Positions 8,577-16,731 of a stretch of 54,736 nucleotides of DNA are shown here, piece by piece. Numbering within the stretch: position 1 is the stretch's first letter; every line of letters starts with the position of its first letter. This stretch comes from Nitrospira sp. GTDB taxonomy: Bacteria > Nitrospirota > Nitrospiria > Nitrospirales > Nitrospiraceae. The notes below the pieces were generated by a model. It saw only the letters and a program-made list of their open reading frames with translations, searched no databases and was not told where the DNA came from. The translations under genes and the position numbers were made by a program. The stretch is from NCBI GenBank assembly GCA_029865485.1, contig JAOUGT010000004.1, positions 1 through 54,736 of the forward strand, given 5' to 3'.

Positions 8577-10124
8577 ATGGCGCCGACGAACGGTCCACGC
8601 ATCGACATCAATCCGGCACAGGAACCGTTGCCACCGGTTGAACCCTGTACCCTGGTCATTTTTGGTGGTTCGGGAGATTTGGCCCGTCGGCGCCTGATCC
8701 CTGCCGTCTATAATCTCTTGCTCGACGGATTGCTTCCGTCGAACTATGTCGTGCTCGGACTCGGCCGCACACCCATGAGCGACGAGGAATTCCGTTCGAC
8801 TGTCCGCGATGGCGTCGTCAAACACTCTCGGCAAGCGCTCATCGAAGATACCTGGAACGCCTTTTCCCAACACCTGTTCTACATGGCAGGCGGCAATGAT
8901 GACACCCAGACCTTTGACCGATTGAGGGAACGCGTCGAGGAACTGGAGCAGAAATTCCAACTCCCGGGGAACCGCATTTTCTATCTCAGCATTCCCCCGA
9001 GTTCCTTCACCGACGTCTGTGAAGGATTGTCCCGCTCCGGACTCGCCGGAACGCCAGGAGCTCGATCACCCTATACACGCATCATCGTCGAAAAACCGGT
9101 CGGGCGCGATCTGGCCTCCGCGCAAGCCATTAACGAAGTCACCGGTCGTGTCTTTGACGAATCACAGATTTTCCGGATCGATCATTACCTGGGCAAAGAA
9201 ACCGTGCAGAATCTGATGGTCGTCCGATTTGCCAACAGCATCTTTGAGCCGATCTGGAACCACAAATATGTCGATCACGTTCAAATCACCGTCAGCGAAG
9301 CCGAGGGGGTTGGAACGAGAGCCTCCTACTACGAAGAAGCCGGCGCGCTTCGAGACATGATTCAGAATCATCTCCTCCAGCTGCTCTGCCTTGTGGCGAT
9401 GGAACCGCCCTATTCGCTGGACCCCAACGTCGTGCGCAATGCCAAAATGGAAGTCCTTCGCTGCCTGCGACCCATCACGGCCAAGGATGTGGACACCTGC
9501 ACTGTACGGGCACAATACACAGAGGGGAAAGTCCATGGGACACCGGTACCGGGCTATCGCCGTGAAAAAGGCGTCAAGCCGGACTCCACCACCGAAACCT
9601 ATGTGGCGGTGAAATGTTTTGTTGAGAACTGGCGGTGGTCGGGGGTCCCGTTTTACTTGCGGACCGGAAAAGCCTTGCCGCTGCGGGCCAGCGAAGTCGC
9701 TGTCCAATTCAAAGAGATTCCGCAGATCCTCTTCAACGCCAACCAGCAAAACCCTCAAGCTCCGAACGTGTTGGCCTTGAAGATTCAGCCGGAAGAAGGG
9801 TTGTCGCTTCGGATCGTCTCACGCGTCCCCGGTACGCGCGCGCAAACCCACCCGGTCGAGATGAACTTCAAATATGGGGAAGTCTTCGGTCGCCCCTCTC
9901 CAGAAGCTTATGAGCGCCTGCTGCTCGATGTGATGGCGGGGGATGCGTCCCGCTTCATGCGCCGTGACGCCGTTGAAGCCTCCTGGGCCTGGATCACCCA
10001 GATCCTTGAAGCGTGGGAGAAGTCTGGACAGCGCTGGCTCCCTGAATACCAAGCCGGTACCTGGGGACCGGTCGAAGCCGACCGCCTGATCCAAAAGGAC
10101 GGCCGCACCTGGCGAGTGCTGTGA
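8577..10124 (+). CDS. zwf: Glucose-6-phosphate 1-dehydrogenase
   Basis: Oxidises glucose-6-phosphate to 6-phosphogluconolactone, the entry step of the oxidative pentose-phosphate pathway. VIFGGSGDLARRRLIPAVYNL is the coenzyme fold, RIIVEKPVGRD and the active-site signature RIDHYLGKETVQN (catalytic His, substrate Lys) are intact, and NPHLLQ-type and EVFGRPSPEAYERLLLD blocks follow. At 515 residues the length is normal. CTGAGGAGACTTCT provides the ribosome binding site. It lies directly behind gnd and is convergent with the thioredoxin gene, which ends 15 bp away. No 6-phosphogluconolactonase gene is adjacent. Confidence 0.96.
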   Translation: MAPTNGPRIDINPAQEPLPPVEPCTLVIFGGSGDLARRRLIPAVYNLLLDGLLPSNYVVLGLGRTPMSDEEFRSTVRDGVVKHSRQALIEDTWNAFSQHLFYMAGGNDDTQTFDRLRERVEELEQKFQLPGNRIFYLSIPPSSFTDVCEGLSRSGLAGTPGARSPYTRIIVEKPVGRDLASAQAINEVTGRVFDESQIFRIDHYLGKETVQNLMVVRFANSIFEPIWNHKYVDHVQITVSEAEGVGTRASYYEEAGALRDMIQNHLLQLLCLVAMEPPYSLDPNVVRNAKMEVLRCLRPITAKDVDTCTVRAQYTEGKVHGTPVPGYRREKGVKPDSTTETYVAVKCFVENWRWSGVPFYLRTGKALPLRASEVAVQFKEIPQILFNANQQNPQAPNVLALKIQPEEGLSLRIVSRVPGTRAQTHPVEMNFKYGEVFGRPSPEAYERLLLDVMAGDASRFMRRDAVEASWAWITQILEAWEKSGQRWLPEYQAGTWGPVEADRLIQKDGRTWRVL

Positions 10125-10139
10125 GCCGCGCACCGAACG

Positions 10140-10478
10140 TCAGAATGAGCCGGACAACGCGGACTCAATCTGCGTCCGTATTGCCTCCTTCTTCCCAAGC
10201 CCTCCGATAAAGGTTGCAAACTCGCCGTTCTTATAGAGCGCCAGCGCCGGCAGTGACGAGATCTCCAATTCCGCAGGAATTTGAAACTGTTCCTCCACGT
10301 TCATCGTCAGGATCTGCACTCGCTCACCCAGCTCGGCCTGCAGCTGCTCGAGCTCTTTCATCAGCACACGGCAATGGCCGCAACCTGGTTTCCAAAACTC
10401 CACCAACACCGGAACGGAGCTGGCCTCGACGACGTGATCGAACGCTCGATCGGTGATGGCTTGCAGTTCGGAGTTCAC
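10140..10478 (-). CDS. Thioredoxin-fold protein with CGHC active site
   Basis: A single thioredoxin domain of 112 residues. VLVEFWKPGCGHCRVLMKEL contains the redox site CGHC (the dipeptide of protein disulfide isomerase rather than the CGPC of classical thioredoxin), and SSLPALALYKNG supplies the cis-proline. There is no signal peptide, so it should act in the cytoplasm as a thiol-disulfide oxidoreductase. Its ATG overlaps the stop of the GDSL hydrolase gene by 4 bp (ATGA), indicating translational coupling. Which thioredoxin subfamily it belongs to cannot be settled by eye. Confidence 0.9.
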   Translation of the reverse strand: MNSELQAITDRAFDHVVEASSVPVLVEFWKPGCGHCRVLMKELEQLQAELGERVQILTMNVEEQFQIPAELEISSLPALALYKNGEFATFIGGLGKKEAIRTQIESALSGSF

Positions 10479-11113
10479 GATCGAGAGGTTCTCGCGACCA
10501 ATGGCCTCAGAATATGAGCGACCTGCTCAGCAAATACCCGATAGCCCTCGGTGGTCAGATGAATGCCATCGTTTGAGTAGCCCGCCTCCAGTTGGCCGCT
10601 CTCAGGCTCTGCCGTTGCAGCGAACAAATCGACGTGGGCAAGCTGTTTAGAATCGGCATAGGCATGGATCAGCCGGTTCAACTGACGTCGACGAGCCACA
10701 TGCTCCTGCACCCAGTCCTGTCCCTCTTGGCTCCCAGCCGCATCTTCCACTCGAATCGATGGGACCGTCACCGGAATCGGCACTACACCGGACGTGAGGG
10801 TCCGCTCATACATCGTGATGAGATTGCGCATAATTTCTGGTGGTGAGGCATTCCATCCAAGATCGTTCGTGCCGCCCAGGATCGGCACATAGGCCGGGTG
10901 GCGCTCAAGCACATCACGCTGAAATCGGATCACCATTTCTCCTGTCAGTTCACCGCAGATTCCGCTGGTGTGAACTTCAACCGCAGAGCCCAGATAGGAC
11001 TGGAGGAATTGCCCGTATGGAGTATCCCGTCCGGTTGGATTCTCCCTTGTCGGAGATTGAAATCCTGCCGTCAGGCTATCCCCAAAACAGATCACGAGAA
11101 GTGGTCGACTCAT
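10475..11113 (-). CDS. SGNH/GDSL-family esterase/lipase
   Basis: All four catalytic blocks of SGNH hydrolases are present: ICFGDSLTAGF (nucleophile Ser), GICGELTG (Gly), LGGTNDLGW (Asn) and NDGIHLTTEGY (Asp/His). The arrangement resembles arylesterase and TesA-like enzymes. No signal peptide is visible, so the protein is likely cytoplasmic. The natural substrate is unknown. ATG 11113 (MSRPLLV) is chosen because the family fold begins directly there; the reading frame continues to 11164. The gene overlaps the thioredoxin gene by 4 bp and presumably leads that two-gene operon. Confidence 0.88.
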   Translation of the reverse strand: MSRPLLVICFGDSLTAGFQSPTRENPTGRDTPYGQFLQSYLGSAVEVHTSGICGELTGEMVIRFQRDVLERHPAYVPILGGTNDLGWNASPPEIMRNLITMYERTLTSGVVPIPVTVPSIRVEDAAGSQEGQDWVQEHVARRRQLNRLIHAYADSKQLAHVDLFAATAEPESGQLEAGYSNDGIHLTTEGYRVFAEQVAHILRPLVARTSRS

Positions 11114-11353
11114 GGTGCAGATCGATTCTACCGCCGCCCCGGATGTCAGACAAGCCGTTCGCACTGCATCGCTTCAGACCACCAGACCGTGAGGCCTCAC
11201 GACATGACAGCCCTGGATCCCTTTTATGCCCTCGGCGGCACCCGCCGACGCGTGCTTTCCTTCACCACAGCTTCGGAGGACACCCCCTGTGCATTTCCTC
11301 TAAGCTGTACAGATGTGGTTTCCTCCATAGGTAGGCAAAGAATAGTGATTTTC

Positions 11354-11382
11354 TTGACGAATACTTGATCTCTCGGTAGGTC
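11354..11382 (+). promoter_or_regulatory. Possible promoter of the HEAT/HD-GYP operon
   Basis: TTGACG (11354-11359) is followed after 17 bp by TAGGTC (11377-11382). The -35 is good and the -10 weak. Transcription would begin at about 11389, only two bases before the ATG at 11391, and no ribosome binding site is visible, so the message might be nearly leaderless. A 7-bp hairpin (TCGGCGG/CCGCCGA) lies further upstream at 11232-11248. Confidence 0.3.
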
Positions 11383-11390
11383 TTACCCTT

Positions 11391-13211
11391 ATGTCCACGA
11401 ACGTCACGTCGGCGCAGGAGATGCTTGCGGCGGCCGTCCCAGCACGAGGCGCGGAAGATCCGGAAGTCGCCTCAATCAAACGTGTCCTGAAGTTGCTGGA
11501 CAAAACTGCAAAGTCCAATCGAACGTACGGTTCCGCCAACCCGGTCGCACAAAAATTTTCGCAGCAATTCTTCGAAGAGCTCAGCACCCACCTGGCAACC
11601 TATGACAAGCTGTCCTTCCTGGTCCAGCGCACTGCCCTCCTGTACAAAGAGTCTGTGGTCTATCAGGAGGAGCAAAACGGTGGCGGGGAAAGTATGGCGT
11701 TTAAGCTGTACGCGGACGGCATCCGGGAATTATCCCTTCATCAGGGTCTGACGCAAGAAGATGTTGGATTCTTTCTGGACTCCTTGTGGGGAGGACTCGA
11801 CCCGACCAACGACGATGATGACATCGTCACACGGATCTGGGGAAAGAACCTCTCGACCATTTCCATCGTGACGGCGGAAGAAGTGGCCAGTGCCTCGGTC
11901 GGTCAAGGGGAATTCGTTCGGCTCGACAGTACCCAAAGCTTTTCTGACTCAACACTTCGCGATCTCATTGATCGTGAAAAAACTCGCAGCAAGCAAGCAT
12001 CTGAGGACAAGACCACCAGCGGCTCTGAAAAGAGCGGCAGCACGCAGGACCGTCATCTTCAAGCAGGGCACCTCGGTTACGAAGTCACTGAGGAAGAACT
12101 CACGGCATTAGCCGAAGAAATTGAGGCCGAGAGGCGCCGAGACTCTCTGGCATACATTCTCGATGCGCTGACCGCCATTCTCTCCTCTGAACAATCCTCG
12201 ACTCTCCTGACAAAACTGCTCAGCATCTGGGGCGCCGTTGTCGAATCCCTCCTCCGCGAGGGGAAATGGACGGTGTTGGAGCATGTGGTGAGTCTCCTGC
12301 ATGAAAGCGATGCCGTCAGGCCCGACCTCACCGAGGAACATCAGCAGCAGCTCGCCTCTATCCTGAATGGGCTCGGGCGCACCGAACGCATCAAGACCAT
12401 CGAAAGCTATTTGAATCGAAGTCCGGATGCCAACGTTGAAGGTCTGTCGACTATCCTGCTCCTAATGACGCCGGATGCCGTGCCTGGTCTCTGCACGCTG
12501 CTGGCAAACCTCACCTCCCCGGCGCACCAGGCCATTGTTGTCGAAGTCCTCACCCTCTTGGCGAAAGATAAACCGGATGCTGTGGTGCGGGGACTCATGG
12601 ATCGTCGACCGGCCTATGTCCGCAATCTTCTTTCCATCCTCCTCAAATGGAATACTCCCAGATTCGTAGAGTCGATTGAAAAGTTAATCCGCTATCCAGA
12701 CGCACAGGTCCGACGCGACGTCGTGCGCGCAATCGGCCAGCTCCGCCCGAACGGATCCGGAGTGAAACTGGTGCCCTTGACCAGTGACACGGACGAGAGC
12801 GTTCGCTTTGCGGCACTCAAACTTCTCATATCCGGCCAATACACGGTCCCCTTCACGCAATGGTCTCCGCTTGTCCTTGAGGATGGCTTTATGGACCGGC
12901 CCATCAGCGAACGCCGAGCCGTGTTCCAAGCCATGCGGATGTCGTGTGGAGATGAAGCCGTGCCCTACTGGCAGGAACTCATGACAACCTGGACCTGGAC
13001 CAACCGTAGGAAAAGGGAAGAACTCGCGGTGCTTGCGGCAGAGACGCTCGGGAAGCTTGCCACGCCCGTGGCGATATCGGCGTTGGAACGGGGCTCGAAA
13101 AAGGGAAATGCAGCCGTTCGCCAAGCGTGCAGCGTGGCTCTGACGCAAGCCCTCAAGCGCCAGCAGCAACAACCCTCGGCCACCAAAGCGACGGATGGAG
13201 AAACAGCATGA
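11391..13211 (+). CDS. HEAT-repeat-like protein partnered with an HD-GYP phosphodiesterase
   Basis: A 606-residue soluble protein without signal peptide or membrane segment. Residues ~25-150 form a conserved-looking N-terminal module (KRVLKLLDKTAKSNRTYG, then LSFLVQRTALLYKESVVY and a helical segment). After an acidic/Ser-rich linker, residues ~220-590 are stacked helical repeats of HEAT/armadillo type, for example VRRDVVRAIGQLRPNGSG and VRFAALKLLISGQY. Such scaffolds bind proteins rather than catalyse. The stop overlaps the HD-GYP start by 4 bp (ATGA), so the products are probably made together. The N-terminal layout resembles that of the HD-GYP protein. Specific function is unknown. Confidence 0.8.
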   Translation: MSTNVTSAQEMLAAAVPARGAEDPEVASIKRVLKLLDKTAKSNRTYGSANPVAQKFSQQFFEELSTHLATYDKLSFLVQRTALLYKESVVYQEEQNGGGESMAFKLYADGIRELSLHQGLTQEDVGFFLDSLWGGLDPTNDDDDIVTRIWGKNLSTISIVTAEEVASASVGQGEFVRLDSTQSFSDSTLRDLIDREKTRSKQASEDKTTSGSEKSGSTQDRHLQAGHLGYEVTEEELTALAEEIEAERRRDSLAYILDALTAILSSEQSSTLLTKLLSIWGAVVESLLREGKWTVLEHVVSLLHESDAVRPDLTEEHQQQLASILNGLGRTERIKTIESYLNRSPDANVEGLSTILLLMTPDAVPGLCTLLANLTSPAHQAIVVEVLTLLAKDKPDAVVRGLMDRRPAYVRNLLSILLKWNTPRFVESIEKLIRYPDAQVRRDVVRAIGQLRPNGSGVKLVPLTSDTDESVRFAALKLLISGQYTVPFTQWSPLVLEDGFMDRPISERRAVFQAMRMSCGDEAVPYWQELMTTWTWTNRRKREELAVLAAETLGKLATPVAISALERGSKKGNAAVRQACSVALTQALKRQQQQPSATKATDGETA

Positions 13212-14776
13212 CAGTCCCTAAGGTCGCACTGCCAACGACGAAGGTGAGCACTGGCCAGACCGAACCACTTCTAACTCATGAAAAATCCCTCGCCCAGAAA
13301 ATCGGGCAAGGGTCCGAAGCCGGCGACATTCTTGATCAACAACTGGCTATGCTGGGGTTCCAGCTCATCACACAGCTGAACACGCTCATCAAGACCTCTC
13401 GCATCCATGGGAGAACGAATGCGGCACTCGACAAACCCGTTGAGACCATGCTGACACTGATTCAAACCCTGGCCCACGATCAACCCGTCACTGTGCGAAT
13501 TCAGAACGATTTTCTCTTTCTTGGTCAACGCCACCTCAAGATCAATGCCCAGCAAATGCTGATCGCCTCCAGTATCATCGATACGATGACCACCTGGAAG
13601 ATCGGTGGGCTCACCTTTACATCCTCCACATCCTCCAACGACCTTCGGGAGCTCGCCTACCTGTTCGTCACACTCGATCCTGCCACGAAATCGCTCCAGG
13701 ACTTTCGCCAGGAACTCAAGGCGCTGAACATCTCTACCATCCAACTACAAGATCGTCAGGAACTGGCACTCAAAAACGAGACCCCTTCAGATCAGACTCT
13801 GGGACCTGACCAAGGGGCAAAGGCCCGTCAGAAAGCCAAATCGAAGGTTGCATACGGAAAGGCTGCCAACGAAGTCGGACACCTCACCCAATCAGCACGG
13901 GCAGGCGGCACGTTAAACTTCAAGCAAGCCAAGCGAGCCATCCAAAACATCGTGGACCTCATGATGCAGGATGAAGCGACGGTGCTCGGCCTGACGACGC
14001 TCCGGTGTCACGACCAATATACCCACAACCATTCCGTCAACGTTTCCCTCCTCTCGCTCGCACTCGCTAATCGAGCTGGCTTTCCCAAGATCGAACTGGC
14101 CGACCTCGGATTAGCCGCGCTGTTTCATGACATGGGCAAGGCCAGCATTCCACTGGAGGTTCTGAACAAGCCCGGCGAATTCACGGAAGATGAGTGGACC
14201 ATGATGCGCAATCATCCGACCGAAGGTGTCTTGAGTCTCACACAAATTCGTGGCGTGACTAGCCTCCCGGCACGCATGGTTGCCGCGTCATTCGAGCACC
14301 ATATGAACCTCGACTATTCCGGCTATCCCAGATTGAAGACCCCATGGAAGCTCTCGCTAACCGGCCGCATCCTGATGATTGCGGATTGCTATGACGCGAT
14401 GACCTCGTCACGCGTCTATCGACGAGAGCCGATGTCTCCATCAAAAGTGCTGAACATCATGTTCTCAAAGTCCGGAAAGAGCTTTGACCCCACCCTTCTT
14501 AAGCTCTTCGTCAACTGTGTCGGCATCGTTCCAATCGGCAGCCTGGTCCTGTTGGACACCGACGAGCTGGCCGTGGTCCTCAAACCAGCCGTCAACAAAG
14601 CCAATGCGGAACGCCCGCTGGTCAAAGTGATCACCGATCGGCACGGCGCGCCAATCGAGAACGGACCAGAGCTGGATCTCACCGAAGAAGACGAGGCGGG
14701 CAACCATCGTCACAGTATCATCCGATTGGTCGATACCACCGAATATAAGATCGATACCAGCCGCTACTTTGTCTAA
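13208..14776 (+). CDS. HD-GYP domain protein (putative c-di-GMP phosphodiesterase)
   Basis: The C-terminal half carries the HD-GYP domain that hydrolyses cyclic di-GMP: YTHNHSVNVSLLSL, LFHDMGKASIPLEVLNKPG, NHPTEGVLSL, FEHHMNLDYSGYPR and the DCYDAMTSSRVYR helix. Metal ligands are intact. The usual HHExxDGSGYP reads HHMNLDYSGYP, a mild change. The first ~190 residues (IKTSRIHGRTNAALDKPVE, VTVRIQNDFLFLGQRHLK) form a sensory-type module similar in plan to that of the upstream HEAT protein. The start at 13208 is set by the ATGA overlap with that gene; the longer reading frame from 13127 is an extension. A role in motility or biofilm control is inferred only. Confidence 0.9.
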   Translation: MTVPKVALPTTKVSTGQTEPLLTHEKSLAQKIGQGSEAGDILDQQLAMLGFQLITQLNTLIKTSRIHGRTNAALDKPVETMLTLIQTLAHDQPVTVRIQNDFLFLGQRHLKINAQQMLIASSIIDTMTTWKIGGLTFTSSTSSNDLRELAYLFVTLDPATKSLQDFRQELKALNISTIQLQDRQELALKNETPSDQTLGPDQGAKARQKAKSKVAYGKAANEVGHLTQSARAGGTLNFKQAKRAIQNIVDLMMQDEATVLGLTTLRCHDQYTHNHSVNVSLLSLALANRAGFPKIELADLGLAALFHDMGKASIPLEVLNKPGEFTEDEWTMMRNHPTEGVLSLTQIRGVTSLPARMVAASFEHHMNLDYSGYPRLKTPWKLSLTGRILMIADCYDAMTSSRVYRREPMSPSKVLNIMFSKSGKSFDPTLLKLFVNCVGIVPIGSLVLLDTDELAVVLKPAVNKANAERPLVKVITDRHGAPIENGPELDLTEEDEAGNHRHSIIRLVDTTEYKIDTSRYFV

Positions 14777-14852
14777 CCAAGCCGCCCACATCCACCATCG
14801 CCACTGACAGCCCCCTCTGGATTTCCCTCTTCCTGGCTTGACAGGTCAAAAG

Positions 14853-15809
14853 ATGATCTTCGACAATGCTCTCATGCCCGACCAGATCCGCATCGAGCGA
14901 TTGGAGTTTCGTGCTCGTTGCGGCGTGACAGTCGAAGAACGTGCGCGTCTGCAACCCCTCGCCGTTGATCTGGAGCTGGATTGCCGGATGGATCACGCCG
15001 GGCTCTCTGACGACTTACGCTACACCATCGACTATGCAACCGTAGCCCGCCGCGTCGTCGAAATCGGAACAAGTCGAGAGGCGCAGCTCCTGGAGTCCAT
15101 CGTCGAACAGCTGTTTGTTGTCATCTTTTCGGAGTTCCCTGTTGATCGGATCAAAATCTGGTTACGCAAATTGCATCCGCCGATCGTTCACATCACGACA
15201 TCCGTCGGCATCACCTGTGAGCGGACCAGGGTCGCCCAGACAATCCTCCGCGCAGATCCCCGCCCGGCGCGATTTCTTGTGCAGCAGCTGCATCGCCTGC
15301 CAAAGGGAACGGTCCTCGACGTAGCCGCAGGAAGAGGACGACACACGTTATTTCTCTCATCGCTGGGTTACCAGGTGGAGGCCATCGACCGCGATGAACA
15401 AGCCCTTGCGCAGCTGATGACCGACGCTCGCTCTAGGCACCTGGCCGACATCACAATACAAGCACTCAACTTGGAATCACCGCCTCCGCCGACTCTCGGG
15501 AAAGACCGGTACGACGCCATTCTCGTCTTCTTGTATCTGGCCAGACCGATCTTTCCGCCACTCATTCATGCGTTGAAGCCTGGCGGCGTGTTGGTCTACG
15601 AAACCTTTCTCATCGATCATCACCTCCACTATCAACACCCACGGCGTCGGGAATTCTGTTTGGGACATGGGGAACTCTTAACCCTGACCTCCGGGCTCCG
15701 CGTCCTCCATTATGATGAGGGGCTGCACGAAGGGGCTCGAGATGGAGAATCGGCCTATACCGCCCAACTGGTGGCACAAAAACCCTTCACGCCTGGAGCT
15801 TCAGCATGA
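14853..15809 (+). CDS. folB: Fusion of dihydroneopterin aldolase (FolB) and a SAM-dependent methyltransferase
   Basis: Residues ~8-125 match FolB, the folate-pathway aldolase converting dihydroneopterin to 6-hydroxymethyl-dihydropterin: IRIERLEFRARCGVTVEER carries the conserved Glu, YTIDYATVARRV the Tyr, and IKIWLRKLHPP the Lys. From about residue 135 a TehB-like class I methyltransferase follows (GTVLDVAAGRGRHTLFLSSLGY, then AIDRDEQALAQL, and LKPGGVLVYETF). Both halves look catalytically intact. A single frame of normal codon use joins them without a stop. The start is uncertain: TTG 14838, ATG 14853 or ATG 14874 (MPDQIRIE). The stop overlaps the PHP gene start by 4 bp, so the two form an operon. 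Confidence 0.88.
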   Translation: MIFDNALMPDQIRIERLEFRARCGVTVEERARLQPLAVDLELDCRMDHAGLSDDLRYTIDYATVARRVVEIGTSREAQLLESIVEQLFVVIFSEFPVDRIKIWLRKLHPPIVHITTSVGITCERTRVAQTILRADPRPARFLVQQLHRLPKGTVLDVAAGRGRHTLFLSSLGYQVEAIDRDEQALAQLMTDARSRHLADITIQALNLESPPPPTLGKDRYDAILVFLYLARPIFPPLIHALKPGGVLVYETFLIDHHLHYQHPRRREFCLGHGELLTLTSGLRVLHYDEGLHEGARDGESAYTAQLVAQKPFTPGASA

Positions 15810-16654
15810 GCCGCTTGGACCTTCACCTCCATACCACCCACTCTGACGGGAGCTGTACACCGACAGAGGTCCTCGACCTGGCACACCAGGCAGGAGTGAC
15901 CACTCTTGCCATCACGGATCATGACATCATGACAGGTGTCGCCGAGGCGACTACGGCGGGGGAGCACTATGGGATTGAAGTGATCCCAGGCGTCGAGATC
16001 AGCTCGATCATGGGCCAATCAGAGCTGCACATCCTTGGCTACTTTCTTGACTGGCAAGATCCTATCTTAAACGAACGATTCACGACCTTGCGAGAGAGTC
16101 GGCATCGGCGCAATCCACAGATCGTTGAACGGCTCCAAGCACTCGGGATTGACATCACCTATGACGAAGTCAGGACCCTCGCGGGCAGCGACTCGGTGGG
16201 AAGACCCCACATCGCTCGCGCATTGATGGATAAACAGGTGGTCTCGTCGGCGAAGGAAGCCTTCGATCGTTTTCTGGCCAACGGAAAGCCTGCCTACGTC
16301 CCTCGCGATCTTCCGACTTCGGCCGAAGCCATTCAGTGGATCAAAGCCGCGAGAGGGCTTGCCGTCTTGGCCCATCCGACCTGGGTCAAACTCGCTGATC
16401 GCTCGTTAGTCGAGCTGCTTCGAGAGCTCAAGACCGCCGGACTCGACGGCGTAGAGGTCTACTACAGCACCCATGCCAGTCGGCAAACACGTGAGTATCT
16501 CAGCCTTGCCCAGCAGCTCGGCCTGTTGGTCACCGGGGGAAGCGACTTCCATGGTCTCACGAAACCCGATATTGAGGTGGGGATCGGCAAAGGCACGCTG
16601 CATGTCCCCACCTCACTGCTTCCCAAGATGAAGGCGGCGGTCGGACAAATCTAG
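15806..16654 (+). CDS. PHP-domain phosphoesterase (YciV/RNase AM-like)
   Basis: DLHLHTTHSDGSCTP at the N-terminus is the first metal-binding motif of the PHP family, and LAITDHDIMTG, GVEISS, LAHPTWVKL and VTGGSDFHG supply the other His/Asp ligands of a trinuclear metal site. The length (282) and order fit the YciV/TrpH group, some of which are 5'-3' exonucleases or 3',5'-nucleotide bisphosphate phosphatases. It is a cytoplasmic enzyme with no signal. ATG at 15806 overlaps the folB-fusion stop (ATGA), showing tight coupling. The exact substrate cannot be read from sequence. Confidence 0.9.
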   Translation: MSRLDLHLHTTHSDGSCTPTEVLDLAHQAGVTTLAITDHDIMTGVAEATTAGEHYGIEVIPGVEISSIMGQSELHILGYFLDWQDPILNERFTTLRESRHRRNPQIVERLQALGIDITYDEVRTLAGSDSVGRPHIARALMDKQVVSSAKEAFDRFLANGKPAYVPRDLPTSAEAIQWIKAARGLAVLAHPTWVKLADRSLVELLRELKTAGLDGVEVYYSTHASRQTREYLSLAQQLGLLVTGGSDFHGLTKPDIEVGIGKGTLHVPTSLLPKMKAAVGQI

Positions 16655-16731
16655 CGTCGTAGACATGGCATGATTTCTCCTATCCATTGACTCCCCTCTC
16701 AGATCCGCTAGACTCTGCCTGTCTTCTCAAC

